From positions 1 to 22,902 of the IMG/VR virus record IMGVR_UViG_3300022074_000400: 22,902 nucleotides of DNA. The stretch is one strand, 5' to 3'. A model generated the notes under the pieces. That model was not told the DNA's origin and ran no database searches. It saw only the letters and a program-made list of their open reading frames with translations. Each line of letters begins with the position of its first letter. Positions within the stretch are counted from its first letter, which is position 1. This document shows positions 12,505 through 19,118 of the stretch, in pieces. Both the position numbers and the translations under genes were made by a program. Source of the DNA: a virus.

Positions 12505-14934
12505 ATGAATCTCGCTGATTTCGTAAGGACTCTGCCCAAAAACTGGGCCACCGCACCGATCTATGCCGAGGGCGTAAAACTGCCTGGCGAAAAAGGTGGC
12601 GTGGCCTGCGGTAAGCAGCCTCTGGGTAGGGCGCATCACGAGAACCTCAGCCCACATGCTTCTGCTCGCTATATCGAGCGGCACCCCGACACCTACAAGG
12701 CGATCGGCGTGTTTACCGGTCCGCGTAGTGATGGCTTGGTGATCCTTGACGTTGACGCCAATCTTCCGTCGCTGAAAAGAAAGTTTGGAGCCACCCTCAA
12801 AAATGCTCCGGTTGTTGTTTCTCCCAGAAAAAACGCTGCCAAATATCTGTTCCGAGTGCCTAAGGAAAAATGGGGCCTGGTTGCTGGGATCAGCTTGAAA
12901 GCCAGCGGACAGGGCTGGGAGGTTTTGTGGGGCATACGCAAACAAGGACTTGTAGGGGGCGCCTATTACAAAGGTGGGGAATACAAACTCTCGGGCGATG
13001 TGAACGCCCTTCCAGAGGCTCCTGAGTGGCTTCTGGTGGAGATGGAGGAGTCCTTCAAAAAGCAACAGAGCGGAACAAGCAGATCACAAAAGAAAGATCT
13101 TCGTTACAGCTGCCGTTCCAGGGAGGAGAAAATTGCCCTTGCTGAGAACTGTTTGTCTGTCATCCCTCCGCAAGGACGAGGGTCTGATTACTCCTGGTGG
13201 CGCATCGGCGCGATGCTGCATTCCGAGCTGCCGAATGAAGATGGCTTAAACATCTGGCGGCAATGGTCGCAGAAAGACGAGGAGTATGCCGACGATTGGA
13301 AGAAAGGTGATCCCTGTGTTGACCGTTGGGAGGCGGGTTTCAAAGCTGACGGAGGGCTGAGTTTTGGCAGCTTGATGCACCTGGCAAATGAATACGACCC
13401 GGAGAAAACCCGATTTCAAGGGAACAATCTTGCATCGGTTGTGGCAGAGATCGAAACAGCGCCGACCCGTTACAGGCAGGAGATCCTCTCGTATGAGGAG
13501 GCGATGAATCAGATGAAGGAAGCCATGGATATTGAAAATCCAGGCAAACGTAATTACGAGATAAACCGCATTAAAAATGAGGCTGGTTACAAAGATCAGT
13601 CAAAACTTGAGGGCGTTTACGTTGACCACATTGGGTACATAGAAGACACCGGTGGGTTCACCTTGGATCAACTTAAATCGAAGGTTGAAAAACGAGACTT
13701 TCTAATTCCTGACGTTTTGGCAACACCTGCAGTAGTCGTGATTTATGCGGAAGGCGGTAAGGGCAAATCCACTGCTGCTTGGACGCTGGCTAAGCACGTT
13801 GTCACTGGATCACCTTTTGTTGTCCGGGGCAAGCACGCTCCTGTGGCTAAAGGCGGTTGTGTGATTCTCAACGGCGACCAGCCGCTGGCCGATTTGGATG
13901 ATCAGCTCGATGAAGTTGAGTTTCCGCGCACAAAAAATGTGCATATCGAGCCCAACTGGAACTTGGGGAATTACGCCCAGTTTCAGAATTTGCTGAAAAA
14001 AAGGGAGCCAAAACTTGTGATCATCGACTCCCTGATTGGTTGCTCCGGTGGTCGGGCGTTTGACGAGAACAAGTCTGACTTTGCCACGCCGCTGTACTGG
14101 TTGACCCGCAACAACGGCACCCTGTTCCCACGGACCACCATCCTGATCATTCACCACGCCAACAAGCAGGGCGGCTTCAGAGGCACCTCAGCCATCCGTG
14201 ACGCCGTTACAGAGACCTGGAGGCTTGCTGAGCCCACGGACAAGCAGGTTGAGGAGGAGATCGCTCCACGGCACAGCCGGATCATCCACGTGGAGAAGAG
14301 CCGGAGCGGCAGGAGCGGCACGGCGCTGATCATGCGGCAAGAGTCTGATCTGACTTTCTCGATCGCGGACTTCACTGCAGAGATCGACAGCACCAACACG
14401 TCGCCCAGCGGGATCACTGATCGCGTTTTATCGCGCGTTAGATCGATCTACCCACGCTCCATCAGTCGAACTGAGCTGAACGCGGATCCGATTGTTGGCG
14501 GCAATGTCACAGCAATTCGTAAGGCACTGCAACGCTGGGTCAGTCGGGGTCTGATTACGGCTAACGAGGCTGCCGTTCCAGGTAAGAAAGGCGGTAAAGC
14601 TCCGCTGCTTTACACAGCTGTTGTTGTACAACCCCCACACACGCGCGTGCGCGGAGAGGTTGAAGATAGTGTCCCATTGGGGGAAGAACCCAGTGATGGC
14701 GCGGCTTCTGCAATGGGACAATCAATGGGACACCAGCCAAAATCAGAGGGGGTGTCCCATTCACCTCAGAGCAATGGGACACTTTCCGAAAAAGAGGCTG
14801 GGTGTCCCATTGCTAAAGCGCCTGATACCAAGGGATCTGCCTCAATGGGACAATCAGATCAATATCCCCGCGCGAGGCGTTCATTTGAAGAGATTAACCG
14901 CTTAATGCGCCAAGCGGGGTCTAAATGGGACTGA
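12505..14934 (+). CDS. Primase-polymerase / helicase fusion, replication initiator
   Basis: The 809-residue product joins an N-terminal prim-pol primase to a RecA-type helicase. The primase part (about residues 1-190) has GLVILDVDAN (residues 77-86), the acidic hDhD metal site, and SPRKNAAKYLFRVP. A PriCT-like linker follows (about 210-310, DYSWWRIGAMLHSELPNEDGLNIWRQWS). The helicase resembles the RepA/AAA_25 group: Walker A YAEGGKGKST (about 414-423), Walker B KLVIIDSLIG (about 503-512), and TTILIIHHANKQGGFRGTSAI as the sensor region. A short winged-helix-like segment (about 640-700) precedes a low-complexity tail of roughly 90 residues whose DNA is packed with AATGGGAC iterons. It probably primes and unwinds for the family A polymerase. 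ATG start, no Shine-Dalgarno sequence seen. Confidence 0.9.
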   Translation: MNLADFVRTLPKNWATAPIYAEGVKLPGEKGGVACGKQPLGRAHHENLSPHASARYIERHPDTYKAIGVFTGPRSDGLVILDVDANLPSLKRKFGATLKNAPVVVSPRKNAAKYLFRVPKEKWGLVAGISLKASGQGWEVLWGIRKQGLVGGAYYKGGEYKLSGDVNALPEAPEWLLVEMEESFKKQQSGTSRSQKKDLRYSCRSREEKIALAENCLSVIPPQGRGSDYSWWRIGAMLHSELPNEDGLNIWRQWSQKDEEYADDWKKGDPCVDRWEAGFKADGGLSFGSLMHLANEYDPEKTRFQGNNLASVVAEIETAPTRYRQEILSYEEAMNQMKEAMDIENPGKRNYEINRIKNEAGYKDQSKLEGVYVDHIGYIEDTGGFTLDQLKSKVEKRDFLIPDVLATPAVVVIYAEGGKGKSTAAWTLAKHVVTGSPFVVRGKHAPVAKGGCVILNGDQPLADLDDQLDEVEFPRTKNVHIEPNWNLGNYAQFQNLLKKREPKLVIIDSLIGCSGGRAFDENKSDFATPLYWLTRNNGTLFPRTTILIIHHANKQGGFRGTSAIRDAVTETWRLAEPTDKQVEEEIAPRHSRIIHVEKSRSGRSGTALIMRQESDLTFSIADFTAEIDSTNTSPSGITDRVLSRVRSIYPRSISRTELNADPIVGGNVTAIRKALQRWVSRGLITANEAAVPGKKGGKAPLLYTAVVVQPPHTRVRGEVEDSVPLGEEPSDGAASAMGQSMGHQPKSEGVSHSPQSNGTLSEKEAGCPIAKAPDTKGSASMGQSDQYPRARRSFEEINRLMRQAGSKWD
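14671..14931. repeat. Eight AATGGGAC/GTCCCATT iterons, candidate replication origin
   Basis: AATGGGAC occurs at 14712-14719, 14724-14731, 14773-14780, 14844-14851 and 14924-14931; its complement GTCCCATT occurs at 14671-14678, 14754-14761 and 14804-14811. Most copies extend to CAATGGGACA. Copies at 14752-14761 and 14773-14782 form a perfect 10-bp inverted repeat. Because the copies are in both orientations and several reading frames (read as SVPL, AMGQ, VSH, SNGT, GCPI and KWD), selection must act on DNA. Position inside the 3' end of a prim-pol/helicase gene recalls SaPI-type origins lying next to their initiator gene. The last copy contains the next gene's start codon and ends one base into the primase stop codon. 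Confidence 0.8.
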
Positions 14935-15287
14935 CCGAAAAGGATCGGTTCCGCAAGTGGGAGGCCCAGCTCCAGGAATGGATGCCGGAGCCTCCCTCTA
15001 ATTGGCGAGACATCTTTGCCCTGCGTGACTACGTTCGGCAGGTAGCCAAAAAAGCAGAGCACCGTTATTGTGCTATTATACTAAAGCCGCTTCTTTTTGC
15101 CGTGACTGAAAGGCAAACCCTGGCGAGCATTAGGACGGCCCACCAATACGGTGGGTCGTTCATCAGCAAATTGGCTGAAGCAGCCTTGGCCGGGGATCCA
15201 CGCAATCGGGATCGCGTTTTACGCGCATTTCCTGAGATCGTTGCTCGTTACGGACCAGGCAGTGCCTTTTACACCGAAACACTTTGA
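14925..15287 (+). CDS. Hypothetical protein, 120 aa
   Basis: The start ATG lies within the last AATGGGAC iteron, overlapping the end of the primase/helicase gene by 10 bp. The product contains NWRDIFALRDYVRQVAKKAEHRYCAIILKPLLFAVTERQTLASIRTAHQYGGSFISKLAEAALAGDPRNRDRVLRAFPEI and is mostly helical; the ending RYGPGSAFY has the look of a conserved phage motif. No domain recognised. Adjacent location suggests a role in replication, for example at initiation or helicase loading, but this is only context. If a regulator bound the last iteron, this gene's translation start would be at the site. Confidence 0.65.
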   Translation: MGLTEKDRFRKWEAQLQEWMPEPPSNWRDIFALRDYVRQVAKKAEHRYCAIILKPLLFAVTERQTLASIRTAHQYGGSFISKLAEAALAGDPRNRDRVLRAFPEIVARYGPGSAFYTETL

Positions 15288-15289
15288 CT

Positions 15290-15535
15290 ATGAAACAACT
15301 GAAAATTACGTTGCATGAAAAAGATGCTGAGCGGTTTACAAGGGAGGCGGAGAGACAAGGCATTCCGCGTGCTGAGCTTCTCCGTCAAAAAGTTCTTCGT
15401 ACTGGTGAACCCATAAGCGTTCCGGCGGATATTTACGCACTGGTCCAAAGGGTCAGACGCAAGACAGGCTTTGGCTTGGACAATCGGATGCTTGAAAACA
15501 TCGTCATGTGCGTCGTCAGTGAAGTGGTTAATTAA
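15290..15535 (+). CDS. Ribbon-helix-helix-like DNA-binding protein, 81 aa
   Basis: The ATG at 15290 is preferred to an in-frame TTG two codons upstream. The N-terminus MKQLKITLHEKDAERFTREAERQGIPRAELLRQKVL fits the ribbon-helix-helix pattern: a short strand (KQLKITL), helix A (EKDAERFTREAERQ), turn (GIPR) and helix B (AELLRQKVL). Such proteins bind operators as dimers through the N-terminal strand. The C-terminal part (VPADIYALVQRVRRKTGFGLDNRMLENIVMCVVSEVV) is helical. A regulator of the replication operon is likely. It overlaps nothing, and is followed by a strong hairpin. Confidence 0.65.
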   Translation: MKQLKITLHEKDAERFTREAERQGIPRAELLRQKVLRTGEPISVPADIYALVQRVRRKTGFGLDNRMLENIVMCVVSEVVN

Positions 15536-15542
15536 ACGGCTA

Positions 15543-15569
15543 TACCGCCTGCTTTTGAAGTGGGCGGTA
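15543..15569. other. Intergenic hairpin TACCGCC/GGCGGTA
   Basis: A perfect 7-bp inverted repeat (15543-15549 and 15563-15569) with a 13-nt loop follows the stop codon at 15535. There is no U-tract on either strand, so it is not a standard terminator. It may be an RNA-processing or stabilising structure, or an operator. Position between two co-directional genes is the only context. Confidence 0.5.
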
Positions 15570-15596
15570 CACACTGACAAAAGGTACTTCGGCAGT

Positions 15597-15860
15597 ATGA
15601 AAAGCACCGTTAATTTTGCCTACTGCCAAGTGGGCGAATCTTTAGATGACGAAGCCTTAGCCCTGGTTCGCTTTACTAGCTACGGCAGCGACTCACGCCC
15701 CTTGGCGGTGGAGCAGGTGACATACCAGGATTCTTGGGAAGGGTTTGCGGACTTTGAGCGGCACGTAGCTGCAGCACTCGACTGCGGCGTTGATGTGGCT
15801 GTGTTGACTTCTTACGATTTGGATTATTTTCCGATTGTAGAGAGCCTAGTCACTGATTAG
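15597..15860 (+). CDS. Hypothetical acidic protein, 87 aa
   Basis: ATG 15597 is chosen because an upstream start (15471) would overlap the ribbon-helix-helix gene and add a non-conserved-looking basic segment. The product is acidic, alternating strand and helix: STVNFAYCQVGESLDDEALALVRFTSYG, then EQVTYQDSWEGFADFERHVAAALDCGVDVAVLTSYDLDYFPIVESLV. The last segment reads like a beta-alpha-beta unit. No family is recognised. A hairpin stands between it and the upstream gene. It could be an acidic partner or inhibitor; this is speculation from composition. Confidence 0.6.
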   Translation: MKSTVNFAYCQVGESLDDEALALVRFTSYGSDSRPLAVEQVTYQDSWEGFADFERHVAAALDCGVDVAVLTSYDLDYFPIVESLVTD

Positions 15861-15876
15861 TGTGCTACGTTATCAG
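15861..15876 (+). promoter_or_regulatory. Possible promoter element GTGCTACGTTATCAG
   Basis: GTGCTACGTTATCAG starts right after the upstream stop codon and resembles the TGCTACA-NNN-TATSAK elements at 7163 and 8868. If TATCAG acts as the -10 hexamer, transcription would start near 15880, 14 bases before the next ATG. Recurrence is the only evidence. Confidence 0.3.
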
Positions 15877-15893
15877 GGTTCACGACACCACAC

Positions 15894-16154
15894 ATGTCTG
15901 ATTCAGCTGCCCTTTACAGGGCCAAAGAAAACCTCCGCATGTTGGAGACCTGCCCCACTTGGTACGACCACCTAGACAAGGTCGAAGCCGCAATAGCGGA
16001 GCACGACCGCATTTACGAGATCCGCACCGCTGCTGGCTGGGAAGCAGATGAAGGCGGCTGGTACGCTCCACACCCTGACAATCCCGACGAGATGATCCCT
16101 GAATGGGAGTGGGAGTGTGAAACCGGTGGCCCTCTGCCCGAGGACGTGAAATGA
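15894..16154 (+). CDS. Hypothetical acidic protein, 86 aa
   Basis: The N-terminal half is helical (AALYRAKENLRMLETCPTWYDHLDKVEAAIAEHDRIYEIRTAAG). The C-terminal half is acidic and Trp-rich (WEADEGGWYAPHPDNPDEMIPEWEWECETGG). The stop overlaps the DNA polymerase start by four bases (ATGA), so translation is coupled and stoichiometry with the polymerase may matter. A polymerase accessory protein is possible but unsupported by any recognised motif. ATG start, no Shine-Dalgarno sequence seen; a possible promoter lies just upstream. Confidence 0.65.
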   Translation: MSDSAALYRAKENLRMLETCPTWYDHLDKVEAAIAEHDRIYEIRTAAGWEADEGGWYAPHPDNPDEMIPEWEWECETGGPLPEDVK

Positions 16155-17971
16155 GCTACCAAGTCTTGTTCGGTATGGAGCACCTCTCCAAGCTCGATAC
16201 CGCTATAAGCGTGTGCTTTGACACGGAGACGTGCCAGCTTCAGCCAGAAATGGGAAAGCTGCGGCTGCTTCAGCTCGGCTGCCAAAACCGAAAGATTATT
16301 GTGGTCATTGATTTTTTCCAAACAGATGAAAGCGACTGGAATAGTTTGCGGCGCTTCTTCAGCAATGGAGAGCGCCACTGGCTTGCCCATAACGCTGTGT
16401 TTGATATTGCGTGGTTGCAAGAGTACGGAATCCACCCAAATACGGAGTTCCTGGGCTGCTCCATGCTTGCCAGCCGCTTGTTATCTAACGGAAAAACTGG
16501 CAGAAAGCACGGTCTCGCAGATGTTGTAAATGAGTATTTAAAAATTAAATTAGACAAGGAACAACAAAAGTCTAACTGGGCAGGCACTTTAACTGAACAG
16601 CAGAAAACTTATGCCGCAAAAGATGTGGAGGTTTTGTGCGAGCTAGACCTAATTTTGAAAGACGAGCTTTGTCAATACAATTTAATGGAAGCCTTTAAAC
16701 TAGAGTGTAAGGCGTTGCCTGCTATGGCACAGATGTGGCGAACAGGTTTGCCGTGGAACAAAGAGAATCTCGCGCAAAGAAAGTTAGATTACGAGCACGA
16801 TATAAAAGAGTTGTCTAAAGAGTTTATTAGGGAGATTGATTCAGCCTTACCCGAAGGCCAAAAGCTGCCTAGAGATGAAGATGATTCTTTTAACCTACGT
16901 GCCAAGGACGAGGGTAGCGTTAGAGCGGGTACTAAAAAGCTTAAGGGCTTTAATTTGAACAGTCCTCAGCAGTTGAAGAGTAAGCTCTCCGCTGTTCTCA
17001 AGGTGGAACTTGAGGGCGTATCTAAGAAGGCGCTTAGCGAGTTTGCTGGGCACCACCCCGTTGTTCAGATGTATTTGAATTGGAAGAAGGCTGAAAAGAG
17101 GCGGCAGATGATTACTTCGATTCAGGAAAAGATGCGCCCTGATGGGTTTGTGAAAGCCAGCTACATGCAGCTCGGTGCTGAAACAGGGCGTATGACTTGT
17201 TTTAATCCGAACAATCAGCAGATACCGAAGGACAAACAGTTTCGTGGTTGCGTAGAAGCGCCGGAAGGTTGGTTGATTGTTGACGCTGACTTTGGTCAGA
17301 TGGAGCTGCGTTTAGCGGCAGCTGTAGCGCAGGACAAGAAGATGATCCAGGCGTTTAAAGACGGGGAGGATCTGCATACAGTGACCGCTGAAGCCATTGG
17401 GTGTACGCGGCAGATTGCCAAGTCTGCCAATTTTGGCCTTCTGTACGGGTCCGGAGCTAAGGGTCTTCGTAATTACGCTGCTGGGAGCGGCGTAAGTATG
17501 ACTTTAGAAGAAGCGAAAAAAGTTAGAACTAACTGGTTTAAAGAGTTTGAGGGCATAGCTGAATGGCATAAAGAAGAGAACAAAATAGCTAATAACCCCA
17601 ATCCCAGAATTAAAGGTAAGTGTGGCATTCAGCATATAGAAATACCGGAAACCGGTATGACTAGGTATTTGCCTGGTGATGCAAACCGTCTGACTGTTCG
17701 TTGTAACACACCTGTTCAAGGGGCTGGTGCGGCGATTCTTAAGCACGCCTTAGGCAAGCTTTGGCCGCTTGTCAAAGAAGCGGGGGAAAGAACGGTCCGC
17801 ATCGCGGCTGCGGTGCATGACGAAATTCTGTTGCTTGTTAGGGAAGATGCTGCTGAAGAGTGGGCGGCGACCCTAAAACAGGTGATGGAAGAGGCAGAGG
17901 CCAAGTGGCTGGACGAGATTCCTGCTTTGGCTGAGGTGTCTTTCGGCAAAACCTGGCAGGAGACCCACTGA
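16151..17971 (+). CDS. Family A DNA polymerase with 3'-5' exonuclease
   Basis: The 606-residue product has the proofreading exonuclease and polymerase domains of family A without a 5'-nuclease. Exo I is FDTETCQL (Asp24, Glu26), Exo II HNAVFDIAW (about residue 79-87), and Exo III YAAKDVEVL (about 156-164). Polymerase motif A is VDADFGQMELR (about 377-387), motif B RQIAKSANFGLLYG (about 420-433) and motif C VHDEILL (about 555-561). Motif A has Phe-Gly where many relatives have Tyr-Ser. The residue equivalent to E. coli Phe762 is Phe, which viral surveys have linked to lytic phages. Replication enzyme paired with the upstream primase/helicase. The ATG overlaps the preceding stop, and the TGA overlaps the next ATG. 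Confidence 0.95.
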   Translation: MSYQVLFGMEHLSKLDTAISVCFDTETCQLQPEMGKLRLLQLGCQNRKIIVVIDFFQTDESDWNSLRRFFSNGERHWLAHNAVFDIAWLQEYGIHPNTEFLGCSMLASRLLSNGKTGRKHGLADVVNEYLKIKLDKEQQKSNWAGTLTEQQKTYAAKDVEVLCELDLILKDELCQYNLMEAFKLECKALPAMAQMWRTGLPWNKENLAQRKLDYEHDIKELSKEFIREIDSALPEGQKLPRDEDDSFNLRAKDEGSVRAGTKKLKGFNLNSPQQLKSKLSAVLKVELEGVSKKALSEFAGHHPVVQMYLNWKKAEKRRQMITSIQEKMRPDGFVKASYMQLGAETGRMTCFNPNNQQIPKDKQFRGCVEAPEGWLIVDADFGQMELRLAAAVAQDKKMIQAFKDGEDLHTVTAEAIGCTRQIAKSANFGLLYGSGAKGLRNYAAGSGVSMTLEEAKKVRTNWFKEFEGIAEWHKEENKIANNPNPRIKGKCGIQHIEIPETGMTRYLPGDANRLTVRCNTPVQGAGAAILKHALGKLWPLVKEAGERTVRIAAAVHDEILLLVREDAAEEWAATLKQVMEEAEAKWLDEIPALAEVSFGKTWQETH

Positions 17972-18129
17972 TGATCAGCATCTACCGCACTGATCAAGGC
18001 TGGTACTCAAATTTTGGAGGGACGGTAACGTACCACCAAGACTTTCGAAAGGCGATGGATGCCGCGTACAGGCAGGCAACTTGTGATGGAGCGGCTCAAC
18101 AAAGCGATCCAAGGCGCAACGACCGGTGA
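17971..18129 (+). CDS. Small protein, 52 aa, coupled to DNA polymerase
   Basis: The ATG overlaps the last base of the polymerase stop (TGATG), so ribosomes could re-initiate. The product starts MISIYRTDQGWYSNFGGTVTY, has a short helix (DFRKAMDAAYRQATCDGA) and ends basic. It resembles a strand-strand-helix micro-domain but no family is recognised. Its 3' part overlaps the next gene by 44 bases in another frame. Short length lowers confidence; the junction geometry supports translation. Confidence 0.5.
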   Translation: MISIYRTDQGWYSNFGGTVTYHQDFRKAMDAAYRQATCDGAAQQSDPRRNDR

Positions 18130-18262
18130 TTTGCAACGGGCTGCGATGTTCTTAGAGGGGGCAAGAGAGGTGCGGGCGGGTTGCACTAACCAACGCGCCC
18201 AAGCCCGTCGCGCTCAAACAACTGCGTGGAAAAAGAAAGTTGATAATTCAATAGCGTGGTAA
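18086..18262 (+). CDS. Small basic helical protein, 58 aa
   Basis: ATG 18086 is preferred; a longer form from 18059 would add nine residues. The product is basic and helical: MERLNKAIQGATTGDLQRAAMFLEGAREVRAG, then NQRAQARRAQTTAWKKK. It overlaps the upstream small gene. Such Arg/Ala-rich helices can bind nucleic acid, but I recognise no family. It is followed by a short AT-rich gap that includes AATGTAG repeats before the next start. Confidence 0.5.
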   Translation: MERLNKAIQGATTGDLQRAAMFLEGAREVRAGCTNQRAQARRAQTTAWKKKVDNSIAW

Positions 18263-18286
18263 TGTAGTTGTAGTAATGTAGCGTTC

Positions 18287-18538
18287 ATGGCTCTTCGGCA
18301 CGGCAATAAAACGTACTTCCAAATTCTTCTGGATCCTCATCGGGCTCAGATGATTCAGGAAGCTGCGTCAAAAGCTGACAAACGAGCCACGGCATGGATA
18401 AGAGAAGCTGTTTATTCGGAATTGAAGCGGGTAAGCCCGGCTAATGTTTACAACGAGGCTGTGGCCAAAGACCAAGCTGAGTGGGCACACTCCGTCCGCA
18501 AGCGCGTCGAAGGCCGAGCCAAACCAAAAGACGATTAA
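18287..18538 (+). CDS. Ribbon-helix-helix-like protein, 83 aa
   Basis: The N-terminal half (NKTYFQILLDPHRAQMIQEAASKADKRATAWIREAVYSELKR) fits the ribbon-helix-helix order: strand KTYFQILL, helix PHRAQMIQEAASKA, turn DKRA, helix TAWIREAVYSELKR. The C-terminal tail is charged and probably disordered (AEWAHSVRKRVEGRAKPKDD). A small DNA-binding regulator is likely, and the window has a second such gene at 15290. ATG start; the upstream gap holds AATGTAGTTGTAGTAATGTAG, which could contain its own promoter or operator. Confidence 0.65.
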   Translation: MALRHGNKTYFQILLDPHRAQMIQEAASKADKRATAWIREAVYSELKRVSPANVYNEAVAKDQAEWAHSVRKRVEGRAKPKDD

Positions 18539-18546
18539 GTCATTTT

Positions 18547-18732
18547 ATGCGTTTTGCTCTCAAAGCGGCTTCTGAAGAGTCGCTGTTTCTCGCCGCCTAC
18601 TACGAAAAATCAAACCAAGCTTTTTGGACGGACCAGCTAGATGATGCCTGTGATTGGAGCACTCTAGAACGGGTTGTAGGGGTAAAAGTAAGCCTAAATA
18701 AGGAGGTAGAAATTATTCCTGTGGCAGGCTGA
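18547..18732 (+). CDS. Hypothetical protein, 61 aa
   Basis: ATG 18547 follows the preceding stop by eight bases; a longer frame from 18481 would overlap that gene. The product reads MRFALKAASEESLFLAAYYEKSNQAFWTDQLDDACDWSTLERVVG, then a strand pair (VKVSLNKEVEIIPVAG). No family recognised. Its last 20 bases overlap the 3' end of a leftward gene. It closes the rightward replication operon, with no terminator hairpin of its own. Confidence 0.55.
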   Translation: MRFALKAASEESLFLAAYYEKSNQAFWTDQLDDACDWSTLERVVGVKVSLNKEVEIIPVAG

Positions 18733-18925
18733 CGCATTTTGATTCAAGAGCCCCAATCCGACCAACAGCTTGGCGCAACATCAAGCCTTGATAAAAGTTC
18801 TGCTGAATAAGCGCTACACACAGATCTCGTACTTCAGCTAAATCCGTGGTCTGCTTGATTCCACGACAACTGCATTCAAGGTTTAGCTTCTGTTCCAAGC
18901 TTGGCTCAATGATCATCCAGTCCAT
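18713..18925 (-). CDS. Small two-helix protein, possibly NblA-like
   Basis: The 70-residue product reads MDWMIIEPSLEQKLNLECSC, then DLAEVRDLCVALIQQNFYQGLMLRQAVGRIGALE. I recall similar short proteins in marine Synechococcus and its phages. The SLEQ start followed by two helices is reminiscent of NblA, the phycobilisome-degradation adaptor, which some freshwater cyanophages encode. The match is short and could be chance, so NblA is only a possibility. It is the last gene of the leftward lysis-region operon, overlapping the upstream gene by 20 bases. ATG start. Confidence 0.6.
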   Translation of the reverse strand: MDWMIIEPSLEQKLNLECSCRGIKQTTDLAEVRDLCVALIQQNFYQGLMLRQAVGRIGALESKCVSLPQE

Positions 18926-19118
18926 TGGAACGCTCCAGTGAATTCAGGTAACGGCGCTCGGAAGCGTAAGGCTCCCTTGCACGCATGATGTCACCGACAA
19001 CAGGAAACAACCACTGGTCTACCCGTACACAATATTTGAAATTGTATGGGTCCATACAACCTATGACGACCGTTGTCCAAAAAGCTGTCAGGTAACTCCA
19101 AATTACGTACCAGCTCAT
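18906..19118 (-). CDS. Small membrane protein, 70 aa
   Basis: The N-terminal segment WYVIWSYLTAFWTTVVIGCM (residues 3-22) is a likely membrane anchor, followed by a polar part ending SERRYLNSLERSNGLDDH. The ATG overlaps the stop of the C39-like peptidase gene (ATGA), so the two are coupled. Its size, membrane segment and lysis-region location would allow a holin or spanin-like helper, but no family motif confirms this. A later in-frame ATG (residue 22) would remove the membrane segment and is less likely. Confidence 0.55.
   Translation of the reverse strand: MSWYVIWSYLTAFWTTVVIGCMDPYNFKYCVRVDQWLFPVVGDIMRAREPYASERRYLNSLERSNGLDDH

Noticed and set aside
12496-13065. A 189-codon minus-strand frame across the start of the primase/helicase gene
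   Set aside because: It lies wholly opposite the prim-pol domain, whose motifs are clear, and its product shows no domain; it is a shadow frame.
12505-14934. Satellite or integrative element based on the prim-pol/helicase
   Set aside because: The same window encodes capsid, portal, terminase and polymerase, and no integrase or attachment site is seen, so a complete phage is the simpler reading.
15543-15569. Rho-independent terminator
   Set aside because: The stem is perfect but no T-tract follows on either strand, so it is listed only as a hairpin.
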